This document shows positions 1 to 7,044 of a stretch of 9,815 nucleotides of DNA, piece after piece. Below the pieces are notes generated by a model. The model made no database searches. It was not told the DNA's origin and saw only the letters and a list, made by a program, of their open reading frames with translations. Source of the DNA: Synergistaceae bacterium (GTDB lineage Bacteria; Synergistota; Synergistia; Synergistales; Synergistaceae); contig JAAYEY010000105.1 of NCBI GenBank assembly GCA_012728505.1, positions 1-9,815 on the forward strand, in the 5' to 3' direction. The position numbers and the translations under genes are program-made. Numbering within the stretch: position 1 is the stretch's first letter; each line of letters begins with the position of its first letter.

Positions 1-4
1 AGTA

Positions 5-32
5 TTGCATTTTGCGAGAATCGTGCTACAAT
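5..32 (+). promoter_or_regulatory. Candidate promoter of the rimP operon
   Basis: TTGCAT (5-10) and TACAAT (27-32) are separated by 16 nt, and a TG dinucleotide at 24-25 gives an extended -10 (TGcTACAAT). Transcription would start near 38-40, leaving a leader of roughly 65-70 nt before rimP. The -10 is good and the -35 is imperfect. The upstream gene lies outside the window, so read-through from it cannot be excluded. This is inference from sequence only. Confidence 0.5.
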
Positions 33-60
33 TTCAATACTAATTCAGGGGCAAGTTCTG

Positions 61-92
61 GAAGAGTGGGTCGTGCCCACTCTTCTTTCTTT
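61..92 (+). terminator. Intrinsic terminator hairpin in the rimP leader (candidate attenuator)
   Basis: GAAGAGTGGG (61-70) pairs perfectly with CCCACTCTTC (76-85) around a 5-nt loop, and the T-rich tail TTTCTTT follows at 86-92. This has the form of a Rho-independent terminator, although a C interrupts the T-run. It lies downstream of the candidate promoter at 5-32 and ends 14 nt before the rimP ATG, leaving no room for another promoter. Operon transcription therefore has to read through it. It could alternatively be the terminator of an upstream gene. Confidence 0.7.
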
Positions 93-106
93 ACAGGGGG
101 AAAATT

Positions 107-601
107 ATGGAGAAAATCAAGCTGACCGACATATACAAAACACTCAGAGAGCGAATAGAATTGCTCGGTTATGAGTGTGTCGGTTTTGAAAACGTGAGCG
201 AGGATGGGATGAAAATCCTCCGCGTTTATGTGGATCTACCGGCAGGTATAAACCTCTCCGACTGTGAAGTTGTGGCAAGAGATATAAATTTGTATTTGGA
301 TGAAATGGAAAGCTCACTACCTGAAAGATATTATTTCGAAGTAAGCTCCCCTGGGCTTGAACGCCCACTTTTCACACTGGAAGACTACAAAACATATTCC
401 GGTAAAGAGGCTCAGGTATCACTAAAGGGCGGTAAGAAAGTTACCGGGATAATTAACGGCGTGGATGAGGACGAAAAAGTGAGCCTTATTTCTGCAGATG
501 GAGAAAGTTCGGTCCCATTCGCTGATATAAAAAAAGGCAAGCTGATTTATAAAGAGGAAAAAGGGCAGAAGAAAACGTTCAAAAAGATTAAAAAGAAATA
601 G
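107..601 (+). CDS. rimP: Ribosome maturation factor RimP
   Basis: RimP is a cytoplasmic assembly factor that helps mature the 30S subunit. At 164 aa it has the usual family length. The N-terminal alpha/beta domain (about 1-90) contains the LRVYVD strand (38-43) and the family signature VSSPGLERPL (79-88). The C-terminal SH3-like domain covers about 93-150 and ends in a very lysine-rich tail (KKTFKKIKKK), suited to rRNA contact. The ATG at 107 sits 6 nt after AGGGGG (95-100), a clear Shine-Dalgarno. It is the first gene of the operon. An 80-nt AT-rich gap separates it from nusA, the largest gap before ribF. The leader hairpin at 61-92 is likely to control its expression and that of the genes behind it. 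The identification is secure from the signature and from the adjacent nusA. Confidence 0.97.
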   Translation: MEKIKLTDIYKTLRERIELLGYECVGFENVSEDGMKILRVYVDLPAGINLSDCEVVARDINLYLDEMESSLPERYYFEVSSPGLERPLFTLEDYKTYSGKEAQVSLKGGKKVTGIINGVDEDEKVSLISADGESSVPFADIKKGKLIYKEEKGQKKTFKKIKKK

Positions 602-681
602 GTCTTTATAAGATTTTTAAACGACTCAGCGAGATAAAAACAAAAAATATTTATGAATAATTTATGAGAGGAGTTTAATAG

Positions 682-1797
682 ATGCAGCTTGGAAAAGATT
701 TCAAGAAAGTGCTTAAGCAGATAGAGGAAGATAAAGGACTTACAGAGGAGATAATTGTTGCAAGTCTGGAAGCTGCCATGGTATCTGCCTATAAAAAGTA
801 CAAAGGCGGCAATCAGACGGCAGAAGTACATATAGATTCCGAGACCGGAGATTTTACCTTGTACGAGGTGAGATTGGTTGTTGCTGACGAGACTTCTGAT
901 GACACAGAAATCAGTCTTGCAGAGGCAAAGCGCAGAGGACATGAGGATGTTGAGGTTGACGATGTTATAAGGAAGGAAGTCTTTCCTCAGGATTTCGGCC
1001 GAATCGCAGCCCAGACAGCCCGACAGGTTATCATCCAAAGACTAAAAGATGCTGAGCGTCAGGTAATATATGAGCAGTTCTCTGACAAGATTGGTAATAT
1101 AATAACAGGAACAATATTTAAGTCTGAGGGAGACCAAGTACTAGTCCGTCTCAACGAGAAAACAGAGGCTATAATGCCTAAGGAAGAACGTATAGTTGGT
1201 GAGAAATATGCTGCCGGCTCAAGGATGAAATTTTATCTTCTCGACGTAAGGCAGACGACTAGAGGTCCACGCATAATAGTCTCCAGGACACATCCCAAGC
1301 TTCTACACAAACTTCTTGAGCTTGAAGTGCCTGAAATACAGGATGGAGTCGTTGAGATTCGTAACATAGTAAGAGAGGCCGGTACTCGGGCCAAGATTGC
1401 CGTGGCGAGCCTAGATTCCAACGTTGAACCGCTGGGAGCTTGTGTAGGTAAGCAGGGATCTCGTATAAAATCTATCAGCACTGAACTTCACGGAGAGAGG
1501 ATAGATATTATAGTATGGAGTCAGGACATCTTGACATACATCAGAAACTCCCTTTCACCAGCAAAAGTGATTAAAGTAGAACCGCTTCTTGACCAAGACC
1601 GTTCTGCTATTGTCTACGTCCGCTCAGACCAGCTTTCGCTTGCAATAGGGAAAGCCGGACAGAATGTCAGACTTGCAGCGCGCCTAACGGGCTGGAAGAT
1701 AGATATTAAGGTCAAAGAAGATGAAAAACTACCGACGATGAAAGATCTCTTTGAAGACCTCAGCAGCGTAGTCGAAGACGAAGAGAATGAAAGTTAG
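682..1797 (+). CDS. nusA: Transcription termination/antitermination factor NusA
   Basis: NusA binds RNA polymerase and nascent RNA and modulates pausing, intrinsic termination and antitermination. The 371-aa protein has an N-terminal RNAP-binding domain (about 1-125), an S1 domain (about 137-203, starting GNIITGTIF) and two KH domains. The KH1 loop is GACVGKQGSRIK (252-263) and the KH2 loop is LAIGKAGQNVRLA (320-332). The protein ends in an acidic tail (VVEDEENES). It lacks the C-terminal acidic repeats of E. coli NusA, so it has the short form of about 370 aa typical of Firmicutes and other phyla. The ATG at 682 is 8 nt after GAGAGGAG (666-673). ylxR begins 9 nt after its stop. Because a terminator hairpin lies in the operon leader, NusA could regulate its own operon; this is inference by analogy with known NusA autoregulation. 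Confidence 0.98.
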   Translation: MQLGKDFKKVLKQIEEDKGLTEEIIVASLEAAMVSAYKKYKGGNQTAEVHIDSETGDFTLYEVRLVVADETSDDTEISLAEAKRRGHEDVEVDDVIRKEVFPQDFGRIAAQTARQVIIQRLKDAERQVIYEQFSDKIGNIITGTIFKSEGDQVLVRLNEKTEAIMPKEERIVGEKYAAGSRMKFYLLDVRQTTRGPRIIVSRTHPKLLHKLLELEVPEIQDGVVEIRNIVREAGTRAKIAVASLDSNVEPLGACVGKQGSRIKSISTELHGERIDIIVWSQDILTYIRNSLSPAKVIKVEPLLDQDRSAIVYVRSDQLSLAIGKAGQNVRLAARLTGWKIDIKVKEDEKLPTMKDLFEDLSSVVEDEENES

Positions 1798-1806
1798 AGA
1801 ACAATA

Positions 1807-2100
1807 ATGGGCGAAGAACCTAGGATGCAAAAAAGAAAACGCCCCCGTACATGTGTTGGATGTGGCGAAGAGTCTCCCAAACGCGCCCTACTGAGAGTCA
1901 TTAGGACTCCGGAAGGCGAGATTAAATATGATCCTACCGGGAGAGCCAACGGCCGCGGAGCTTACCTCTGCAGCTGTAGGGAGTGTGTTATGCTAGCAAA
2001 GAAAAAAAAGGCGCTTTCCAGATCGCTTAAGACCGAAGTCAGTGGAGACGTTTATGAGACTCTTCTGACGCTTTGCAGCGATGAAAACAGGGAGGCCTAA
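1807..2100 (+). CDS. ylxR: YlxR/RnpM family RNA-binding protein (DUF448)
   Basis: This is a small basic protein (97 aa from the ATG at 1807) of the YlxR family. The Bacillus subtilis member, renamed RnpM, binds and modulates RNase P. The family pattern is visible: RTCVGCGEESPKRALLRVIR near the N-terminus, then DPTGRANGRGAYLC, a second cysteine cluster CSCREC, and a lysine-rich helix (AKKKKALSRSLK). The first CxxC is intact, although the family often has CVGCR where CVGCG occurs here. The start is uncertain. ATG 1807 has a weak AGAGA 6 nt upstream, while ATG 1825 (MQKRKRPRTC) fits the family N-terminus better but lacks a well-spaced Shine-Dalgarno. The gene lies between nusA and ylxQ, its usual place in this operon. 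Confidence 0.93.
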   Translation: MGEEPRMQKRKRPRTCVGCGEESPKRALLRVIRTPEGEIKYDPTGRANGRGAYLCSCRECVMLAKKKKALSRSLKTEVSGDVYETLLTLCSDENREA

Positions 2101-2101
2101 T

Positions 2102-2455
2102 ATGAAAGCTCAGTCAAAAAACGAAAGCATAATGAATATTCTTGGACTTTCTAGAAGGGCAGGAATACTTCTTATTGGACAAGATCATGTTTTAGCTGCC
2201 GGCAAGCACAAGGAAAAACTGATTGTGGTAGTTACCTCCGATTGCTCAGCCACCCTTCTCCGTTCTCTTAAGCCGAGAGTAGAACGAGGAGAAGCTATAC
2301 TGCTGACATTGGAAAATACGGATAGGACCACCTTGGGATCATATCTCGGGGTAGGATCAACACAGATCGTCGCTCTTCCGCAGGGCGGGCTGGCTAAAAA
2401 AGTTTTGGCAATTTATGACAGGAGTGGTGCCGATGAGCAAGATCAGAGTTTATAA
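2102..2455 (+). CDS. ylxQ: YlxQ, L7Ae-family ribosomal-type RNA-binding protein
   Basis: The 117-aa protein belongs to the L7Ae/L30e/Gadd45 fold, whose members typically bind kink-turn RNA. The family start NILGLSRRAGILLIGQDHVL and the later pattern KLIVVVTSDCSATLLRSLKPRVE resemble bacterial YlxQ, as does the late segment TQIVALPQGGLAKKVL. I place the start at ATG 2102, because AGGGAGG (2089-2095) is 6 nt upstream. An in-frame ATG at 2081 inside ylxR has no ribosome binding site. Its 3' end overlaps infB by 23 nt, so the two are probably translationally coupled. The cellular role of YlxQ is not well defined; association with the translation apparatus is inferred from its fold and its operon. 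Confidence 0.9.
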   Translation: MKAQSKNESIMNILGLSRRAGILLIGQDHVLAAGKHKEKLIVVVTSDCSATLLRSLKPRVERGEAILLTLENTDRTTLGSYLGVGSTQIVALPQGGLAKKVLAIYDRSGADEQDQSL

Positions 2456-4463
2456 TCTGGCAAAAATGCTGGAGATGAGTAATACGGAGATAGTGGATCT
2501 GCTGACGGAGATGGGAATCAGTGTAAAGTCACATATGAGTTCCATTGACGAAGAAGTTTACCAGCAGGTTGAAGAAGAACTTAAGAGAAGAAAAGAAGCT
2601 GAAGAAAAAAAAGCTGTTGAAGCCATTACTACGTACCCTGTAGTATATATCAGCGAAGGCGCTTCGATTGCCGATGTGGCAGCGAGTGTCAATGAAAAGC
2701 CAGGTGCTGCGGTTAAGATTTTGATGGCTGAAGGGCACATGGTCCCGGCCACAGAGCTCGCCGACAAGAAAATCCTTGAGATACTCGGAAAAGGTTTAGA
2801 GAAACATTTTGTGTTCGGAGAACCAGAACAAAAAGAAGTTGTTGAAGAAAAAATTAAGGGCAAAGCTGTAGAAAAAGAGGACAAGCAGACTCCTTCGCAA
2901 AAGGGTATCAAAAAAGGCAAGAAAGCAGGAGAGAAGGACCCCAGAGATCTGCCATTCAGGCCTCCTATTGTTACTGTAATGGGGCATGTTGACCATGGTA
3001 AGACGACGCTTCTTGACTGTATAAGGAATACGCGAGTCACTGAGAAAGAAGCAGGAGGCATAACCCAACATATCGGTGCCTCAAGAGTTGAACACGATGG
3101 TAAAACACTCATATTCCTTGACACACCCGGTCACGAAGCCTTTACCTCTATGAGGGCAAGGGGAGCACAGGTAACAGATATAGCGATACTTGTCGTTGCA
3201 GCTGATGACGGAATCAAACCTCAGACCATTGAAGCCATGAACCATGCCAAAGCTGCAGGAGTTCCCATAATTGTAGCCGTAAACAAGATAGACAAACCCG
3301 CAGCTAAACCAGAAAGAGTCCGACAGCAGCTTTCAGATTACGGACTTGCTCCGGAAGAGTGGGGCGGAGACACGATAATGGTCGACGTTGGAGCCAAGAC
3401 CGGCATAAACATAGATCAGCTTCTAGAAATGATCATTCTCGTAGCAGAAATGCAGGAGCTCAAGGCAGATCCTAATGCTATGCCTGAGGGCACTGTTATA
3501 GAAGCAAACCTCGATAAGGGTAAAGGCCCCGTTGCTACTGTCATTGTGCAGAACGGAACGCTTCGCCGTGGAAATATAATTCACACGGATACTGCCTGGG
3601 GGAAAATAAGAGCGATGATCGACGACTCAGGTCAGAATGTTGACAGCGCAGGACCTAGTATGCCTGTAGAGATTCTTGGGCTTGAAAATGTGCCTCAACC
3701 TGGCGAAAAATTCACGGTTATAGCATCGGAACGTGAAGCAAGAGATATCATGTCCCATTATGAATTTGAACGCAGAGAGATGGACCAGAGCAAGTCAAAG
3801 CGTCTAACCTTGGAAGAACTTTATGAAAAGATGCAGACAGAAGAAGTCCCTCAGCTCAACATGGTTCTTAAAACAGACGTTCAAGGTTCACTTGAGGCTT
3901 TTCATTCGTCACTTATGAAGATGAATAGAGAATCTGTAACTATAAACATAGTCCACGAGGGAGTTGGAAGGATATCCGAGTCAGATGTGATGCTTGCCTC
4001 GGCTTCAAACGCTATCATCGTAGGATTCAATGTAAGACCAGATAGTAATGCGAAGAAAGTCTCAGAGTCTGAGGGAGTGCAGGTACGACTCTATCAGGTA
4101 ATTTATGACATGCTAGATGATGTAAAGGCTGCAATGGAAGGTATGCTTGCACCGGAACTGCGTGAAAATACACTTGGAACTGCAGAGATAAGAGAGCTAT
4201 TTAGAGTTCCCAAGATTGGTGCCATCGCCGGATGTCGTGTTACGGAAGGTCTTATCAGAAGAAACGCAAAGGTAAGGCTAATTCGTGAAGGTGTCGTCTT
4301 CTGGAACGGAGAACTTTCCAGCCTTAAACATTTTAAGGAAGACGTAAGAGAGATCAAAGCCGGTAACGAATGTGGTCTCAGCTTTGAAAAATTCCAGGAT
4401 TTCCGTGTTGGAGATGTAATAGAAGCATACGAGATCGTTAAGGAAAAAAGGACTTTAGAATAA
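2433..4463 (+). CDS. infB: Translation initiation factor IF-2
   Basis: IF2 is the GTPase that brings fMet-tRNA to the 30S subunit and promotes subunit joining. The 676-aa protein begins with an IF2_N domain (SKIRVYNLAKMLEMSNTEIV) and has a second IF2_N-like domain (about 76-123). A short charged linker follows (about 130-175), much shorter than in E. coli. The G domain carries G1 GHVDHGKT (184-191), G2 GGIT (208-211), G3 DTPGH (230-234), G4 NKID (284-287) and G5 GAK (320-322), where SAK is usual. Domains II, III and the C-terminal initiator-tRNA-binding domain follow. I chose ATG 2433 because AGGAG (2420-2424) lies 8 nt upstream and the protein then begins MSKIRVYNLAK as in relatives. An in-frame ATG at 2415 has no good site. 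The gene overlaps ylxQ by 23 nt. Confidence 0.98.
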   Translation: MSKIRVYNLAKMLEMSNTEIVDLLTEMGISVKSHMSSIDEEVYQQVEEELKRRKEAEEKKAVEAITTYPVVYISEGASIADVAASVNEKPGAAVKILMAEGHMVPATELADKKILEILGKGLEKHFVFGEPEQKEVVEEKIKGKAVEKEDKQTPSQKGIKKGKKAGEKDPRDLPFRPPIVTVMGHVDHGKTTLLDCIRNTRVTEKEAGGITQHIGASRVEHDGKTLIFLDTPGHEAFTSMRARGAQVTDIAILVVAADDGIKPQTIEAMNHAKAAGVPIIVAVNKIDKPAAKPERVRQQLSDYGLAPEEWGGDTIMVDVGAKTGINIDQLLEMIILVAEMQELKADPNAMPEGTVIEANLDKGKGPVATVIVQNGTLRRGNIIHTDTAWGKIRAMIDDSGQNVDSAGPSMPVEILGLENVPQPGEKFTVIASEREARDIMSHYEFERREMDQSKSKRLTLEELYEKMQTEEVPQLNMVLKTDVQGSLEAFHSSLMKMNRESVTINIVHEGVGRISESDVMLASASNAIIVGFNVRPDSNAKKVSESEGVQVRLYQVIYDMLDDVKAAMEGMLAPELRENTLGTAEIRELFRVPKIGAIAGCRVTEGLIRRNAKVRLIREGVVFWNGELSSLKHFKEDVREIKAGNECGLSFEKFQDFRVGDVIEAYEIVKEKRTLE

Positions 4464-4473
4464 GGAAGATAAA

Positions 4474-4785
4474 ATGTCGTTTTGGATAGGAGTTGCCGAA
4501 TGTTCTTTGAGGCTGCCCTATGCGGGAAGTCTAAAAGAGCGGAGGCACGTTGTTCGATCTATATTGGACGGAGTGCGAAATCGTTTCAGTCTCTCATCCT
4601 CCGACCTGGGACCTGCCGATAAATGGCAGGATGCGTTGCTTGGTTTTGCAGCAGCGGGATCTTCTCCGTCTGAGCTTGAAAAAAGACTCAGGAATTTGGA
4701 GAGTTTCCTGATAAGGAAAGAAGCCGAGGGAGACTTTAACATAGTACGTTTCACTTGGGAGGTTTTTGCCTATGGTGACCTATAG
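4474..4785 (+). CDS. ylxP: YlxP family protein (DUF503)
   Basis: The 103-aa protein matches the DUF503/YlxP family, which regularly lies between infB and rbfA and has no firmly established biochemical function. The family pattern is visible at the N-terminus as GVAECSLRLPYAGSLKERRH. It continues with VVRSILDGVRNRFSLSSSDL, then DKWQDALLGFAAAGSS, then the closing strand FNIVRFTWEV. The ATG at 4474 follows AGGAAG (4463-4468) by 5 nt, and that site overlaps the last base of the infB stop codon. Its 3' end overlaps rbfA by 14 nt. A role in ribosome assembly or translation is suggested by context only. Confidence 0.92.
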   Translation: MSFWIGVAECSLRLPYAGSLKERRHVVRSILDGVRNRFSLSSSDLGPADKWQDALLGFAAAGSSPSELEKRLRNLESFLIRKEAEGDFNIVRFTWEVFAYGDL

Positions 4786-5143
4786 GATGGACCGGATAAA
4801 TAAAGAATTTTTGAAGCTAATATCAGAAATGCTTCAGACCCGGATAAAAATAGAGGATGCTAAAAAAGCTATTTTGACAAAAGTTAGTACATCTAAAGAT
4901 TTGAGTCATGCCAAGGTTTTTTACACGGTACTTGAGACTGAGCAGAAGGATGAAATACAAAAAGTACTTGACATCGTGGCGGGACAGTTAAGATCAATGC
5001 TTGGCAAGCAGATGCATCTGCGCACCATTCCTAAACTGAACTTTGTCTTTGATGACTCAGAGGCTAAGGCGAGGGCAATGGAAGATCTGCTCGACAGAGT
5101 TGCTGCGCTGGATGCAGAAAAACGTTCTTCGGGAGAAAACTGA
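4772..5143 (+). CDS. rbfA: 30S ribosome-binding factor RbfA
   Basis: RbfA is a small KH-type protein that binds the immature 30S subunit near helix 1 and helix 44 of 16S rRNA. From the ATG at 4772 it is 123 aa, the usual length. Family features are the opening YRMDRINKEFLKLISEMLQ, the central strand SKDLSHAKVFYTVL, and the C-terminal LGKQMHLRTIPKLNFVFDDS followed by a helix. The ATG at 4772 lies 9 nt after GGGAGG (4757-4762), inside the end of ylxP. A TTG at 4766 is too close to that site, and ATG 4787 would cut the conserved start. The gene overlaps ylxP by 14 nt, and nrnA starts 2 nt after its stop. Confidence 0.95.
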   Translation: MVTYRMDRINKEFLKLISEMLQTRIKIEDAKKAILTKVSTSKDLSHAKVFYTVLETEQKDEIQKVLDIVAGQLRSMLGKQMHLRTIPKLNFVFDDSEAKARAMEDLLDRVAALDAEKRSSGEN

Positions 5144-5145
5144 CC

Positions 5146-6141
5146 ATGGGTATGACAGTAATGGGTGCTGTAATCGAGAAATTTAAATCCAATGATAAAT
5201 GGGTAATTCTCTGTCACGAGAATCCTGACGGAGATACGCTGGGATCCGGATTGGCCCTTTATTCTCTGGGAAAGAGGCTGGGGAAAAAAGTCCGAGTAAT
5301 GGGAAGAGATGTCATTCCTGAAAGATATAAGTTTCTTCCTTATCACGATGATTTTGAGTGTTGTAGAGAAATTAAAGAAGATGATATTAAAAATGCACTC
5401 TTAATCTGTGTCGATACCAGCACTGCGGCAAGAAGTACCCCCGGCCTTAAGGAGGTACTACCCATTGCTGACAGTATAAATATCGCCCATCATGGCGACA
5501 ATCATCTGTTTTGCAAACTAAATTTGGTTGACACTGATGCTTCCGCAACCGCTGAGATAATTACTGAGATGCTCATAGAAGGCGGATGGGGCATAGAATA
5601 TGAAGAGGCCGTTTCTCTCTACGCTGGACTCGCTACTGACAATGGGAACTTCAGGTTTGCGAGTACTACTGCTAGGAGCCATCTTTGTGCAGCAAGGCTT
5701 CTTGAAGCTGGAGTCAAACCCGCTGTAATGGATGGCTATTTAAATGAAAACATAACCCTTTCTGTACTTAAACTCTGGGGACTTGCTTACACGAGGACAG
5801 AGATGTTTTCCGACGACAGTGGAGCGCTTTTCTGGCTTAGGAAAGAAGATTTTGAAGCAGCGGGAGCCGACCTGAGCGCCGTAGATGGCCTCGTTAACAT
5901 GTTGCTTCGGATCACAGGAGTAAAAATGGCGTTGTTCCTTACTGAAGTAGGCAGTGAAAACAAACTAAGTATAAGAACAAAGGCTCCTTTTACAGCAAGG
6001 GACATAGCATCCGTATACGGCGGTGGAGGTCATCTCCAGGCTGCAGGAGCAAAGCTTGAGGGGAAATTTGATGATGCATTGGCATCTGTAAAAGCAGAGG
6101 CGGAGAAATATATTGCTAACAGGACTGCTGCTGTTAAATAA
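5146..6141 (+). CDS. nrnA: NrnA-like DHH/DHHA1 phosphoesterase with AHH in place of DHH
   Basis: NrnA proteins degrade 2-5 nt RNAs from the 5' end and dephosphorylate pAp, using divalent metals in a DHH-superfamily active site. The 331-aa protein has motif I HENPDGDTLGS (24-34), motif II with D90 (LLICVDTS), motif IV with D165 (YAGLATDNGNF) and a C-terminal DHHA1 domain with GGGGHLQAAG (292-301). The signature motif III reads NIAHHGDN (112-119). The Asp of DHH is Ala114, encoded by GCC at 5485-5487, while both histidines remain. Activity may thus be altered or preserved; sequence alone cannot decide. The ATG at 5146 follows GGGAG (5131-5135) by 10 nt. The 3' end overlaps truB by 29 nt. The position between rbfA and truB is usual for nrnA in many phyla. 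Confidence 0.92.
   Translation: MGMTVMGAVIEKFKSNDKWVILCHENPDGDTLGSGLALYSLGKRLGKKVRVMGRDVIPERYKFLPYHDDFECCREIKEDDIKNALLICVDTSTAARSTPGLKEVLPIADSINIAHHGDNHLFCKLNLVDTDASATAEIITEMLIEGGWGIEYEEAVSLYAGLATDNGNFRFASTTARSHLCAARLLEAGVKPAVMDGYLNENITLSVLKLWGLAYTRTEMFSDDSGALFWLRKEDFEAAGADLSAVDGLVNMLLRITGVKMALFLTEVGSENKLSIRTKAPFTARDIASVYGGGGHLQAAGAKLEGKFDDALASVKAEAEKYIANRTAAVK
6096..6105 (+). promoter_or_regulatory. Ribosome binding site selecting the TTG start of truB
   Basis: The purine-rich AGAGGCGGAG, inside the end of nrnA, places GGAG 7 nt before TTG 6113. No ATG lies upstream that would preserve the conserved TruB N-terminus, so this site supports the TTG start. Confidence 0.6.
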
Positions 6142-7042
6142 ACCGGTAGATATGCGCAGCACAAAATGTGTGGAGTTGGTGCGCAACAAACTTGGTAGGA
6201 AAACTAAAGTCGGACACGGAGGCACACTCGATTCTACAGCCTCCGGTCTTCTTATTGTTCTTATAGGACTTGCTACCAGACTTAGTAACTTTGTTATGGA
6301 TATGCCAAAATGTTATGAAGTTACTGCCTATTTGGGAATTGAAACATCTACAGACGATGCTTCCGGTGATGTTACTAGAAGTTGTGAGTGCCGAAACATA
6401 AATGAAAGAGACGTTGACTTAGCGTTAACCTCCTTTTTGGGGTGGAGAATGCAAGCGCCACCAGATGTCTCAGCTGTGCATGTTGACGGCAAAAGAGCAC
6501 ATGAACTTGCAAGAGGCGGGCACGAGGTCCTGATAGAAAAGAAACCGGTCTTTTTTGCCTCCGTTGAGAGAACAAGCGAGATCTCTGAAGAAGGAAGAGT
6601 CTCTTTTCGGATAAACTGCGGAAAAGGCACTTACGTCAGAAGTTTTGTAAGGGATCTGGGAAGACTTCTTGGCTGTGGAGCACACGTCTGCGAGCTTAAA
6701 AGGCTTAGTTGCGGTCCGCTAGAACTGGATCGTTCGGTTGATGCCGGATTATTGGACGATATCAACAAAGAAGCCTTAGTAGAAAAACTCTTGCCTCCGG
6801 AAAGCTTATGTGCTGCATCAGCATCTTACCTTTGCTGTGAAGAAGGGACAAAGAGGCTTATTAATGGACTAAACATCTCACTACACGATCTTAAGAGAGA
6901 GAATTTCGCCAGATACTCAAGCAGGACGGGCAACGTAATAGTAAGATCTGAAAAGATATTTTCGATTTGTCAATTTAAAGATCCAAGCAAACCATATGAT
7001 CTTTACCCTGAAGTCAATATCATCAACGACAGGAGCATTTGA
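6113..7042 (+). CDS. truB: tRNA pseudouridine(55) synthase TruB
   Basis: TruB isomerises U55 in the T-loop of elongator tRNAs. The 309-aa protein has the catalytic motif GHGGTLDSTASGLL with Asp40, the active-site tyrosine in CYEVTAYLG (Tyr68), QAPPDVSA (114-121) and KGTYVRSFVRDLGRLLGCGAH (171-191) with Tyr174. A PUA-like C-terminal tail follows. The start is TTG 6113, giving the expected LTGLLLLNKPVD opening, and the gene overlaps nrnA by 29 nt. Some usually conserved positions differ: LDS for LDP, PPDVSA for PPxYSA, and AHELAR for xYELAR. The catalytic Asp and both key tyrosines are intact, so activity is likely. ribF starts 2 nt after its stop. Confidence 0.95.
   Translation: MLTGLLLLNKPVDMRSTKCVELVRNKLGRKTKVGHGGTLDSTASGLLIVLIGLATRLSNFVMDMPKCYEVTAYLGIETSTDDASGDVTRSCECRNINERDVDLALTSFLGWRMQAPPDVSAVHVDGKRAHELARGGHEVLIEKKPVFFASVERTSEISEEGRVSFRINCGKGTYVRSFVRDLGRLLGCGAHVCELKRLSCGPLELDRSVDAGLLDDINKEALVEKLLPPESLCAASASYLCCEEGTKRLINGLNISLHDLKRENFARYSSRTGNVIVRSEKIFSICQFKDPSKPYDLYPEVNIINDRSI
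7031..7035 (+). promoter_or_regulatory. Ribosome binding site of ribF
   Basis: AGGAG lies 9 nt before ATG 7045 and only 3 nt before the in-frame TTG at 7039, which favours the ATG. It is located inside the last codons of truB. Confidence 0.6.
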
Positions 7043-7044
7043 AA

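Noticed and set aside
602..681. Internal promoter between rimP and nusA
   Set aside because: The 80-nt gap is AT-rich and contains several loose -10-like strings, but I found no -35/-10 pair at acceptable spacing. It more likely serves as an unstructured translation initiation region.
547..1038. Minus-strand 163-codon frame opposite rimP and nusA
   Set aside because: It is antisense to two secure genes, with Phe/Leu/Cys-rich low-complexity translation and no family resemblance.
2081..2101. Upstream ATG at 2081 as start of ylxQ
   Set aside because: It has no Shine-Dalgarno and adds residues not typical of the family. ATG 2102 has AGGGAGG at ideal spacing.
2558..3124. Minus-strand 188-codon frame opposite infB
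   Set aside because: It is Ser/Phe/Pro-rich shadow translation antisense to the IF2 linker and G domain, with no recognisable domain.
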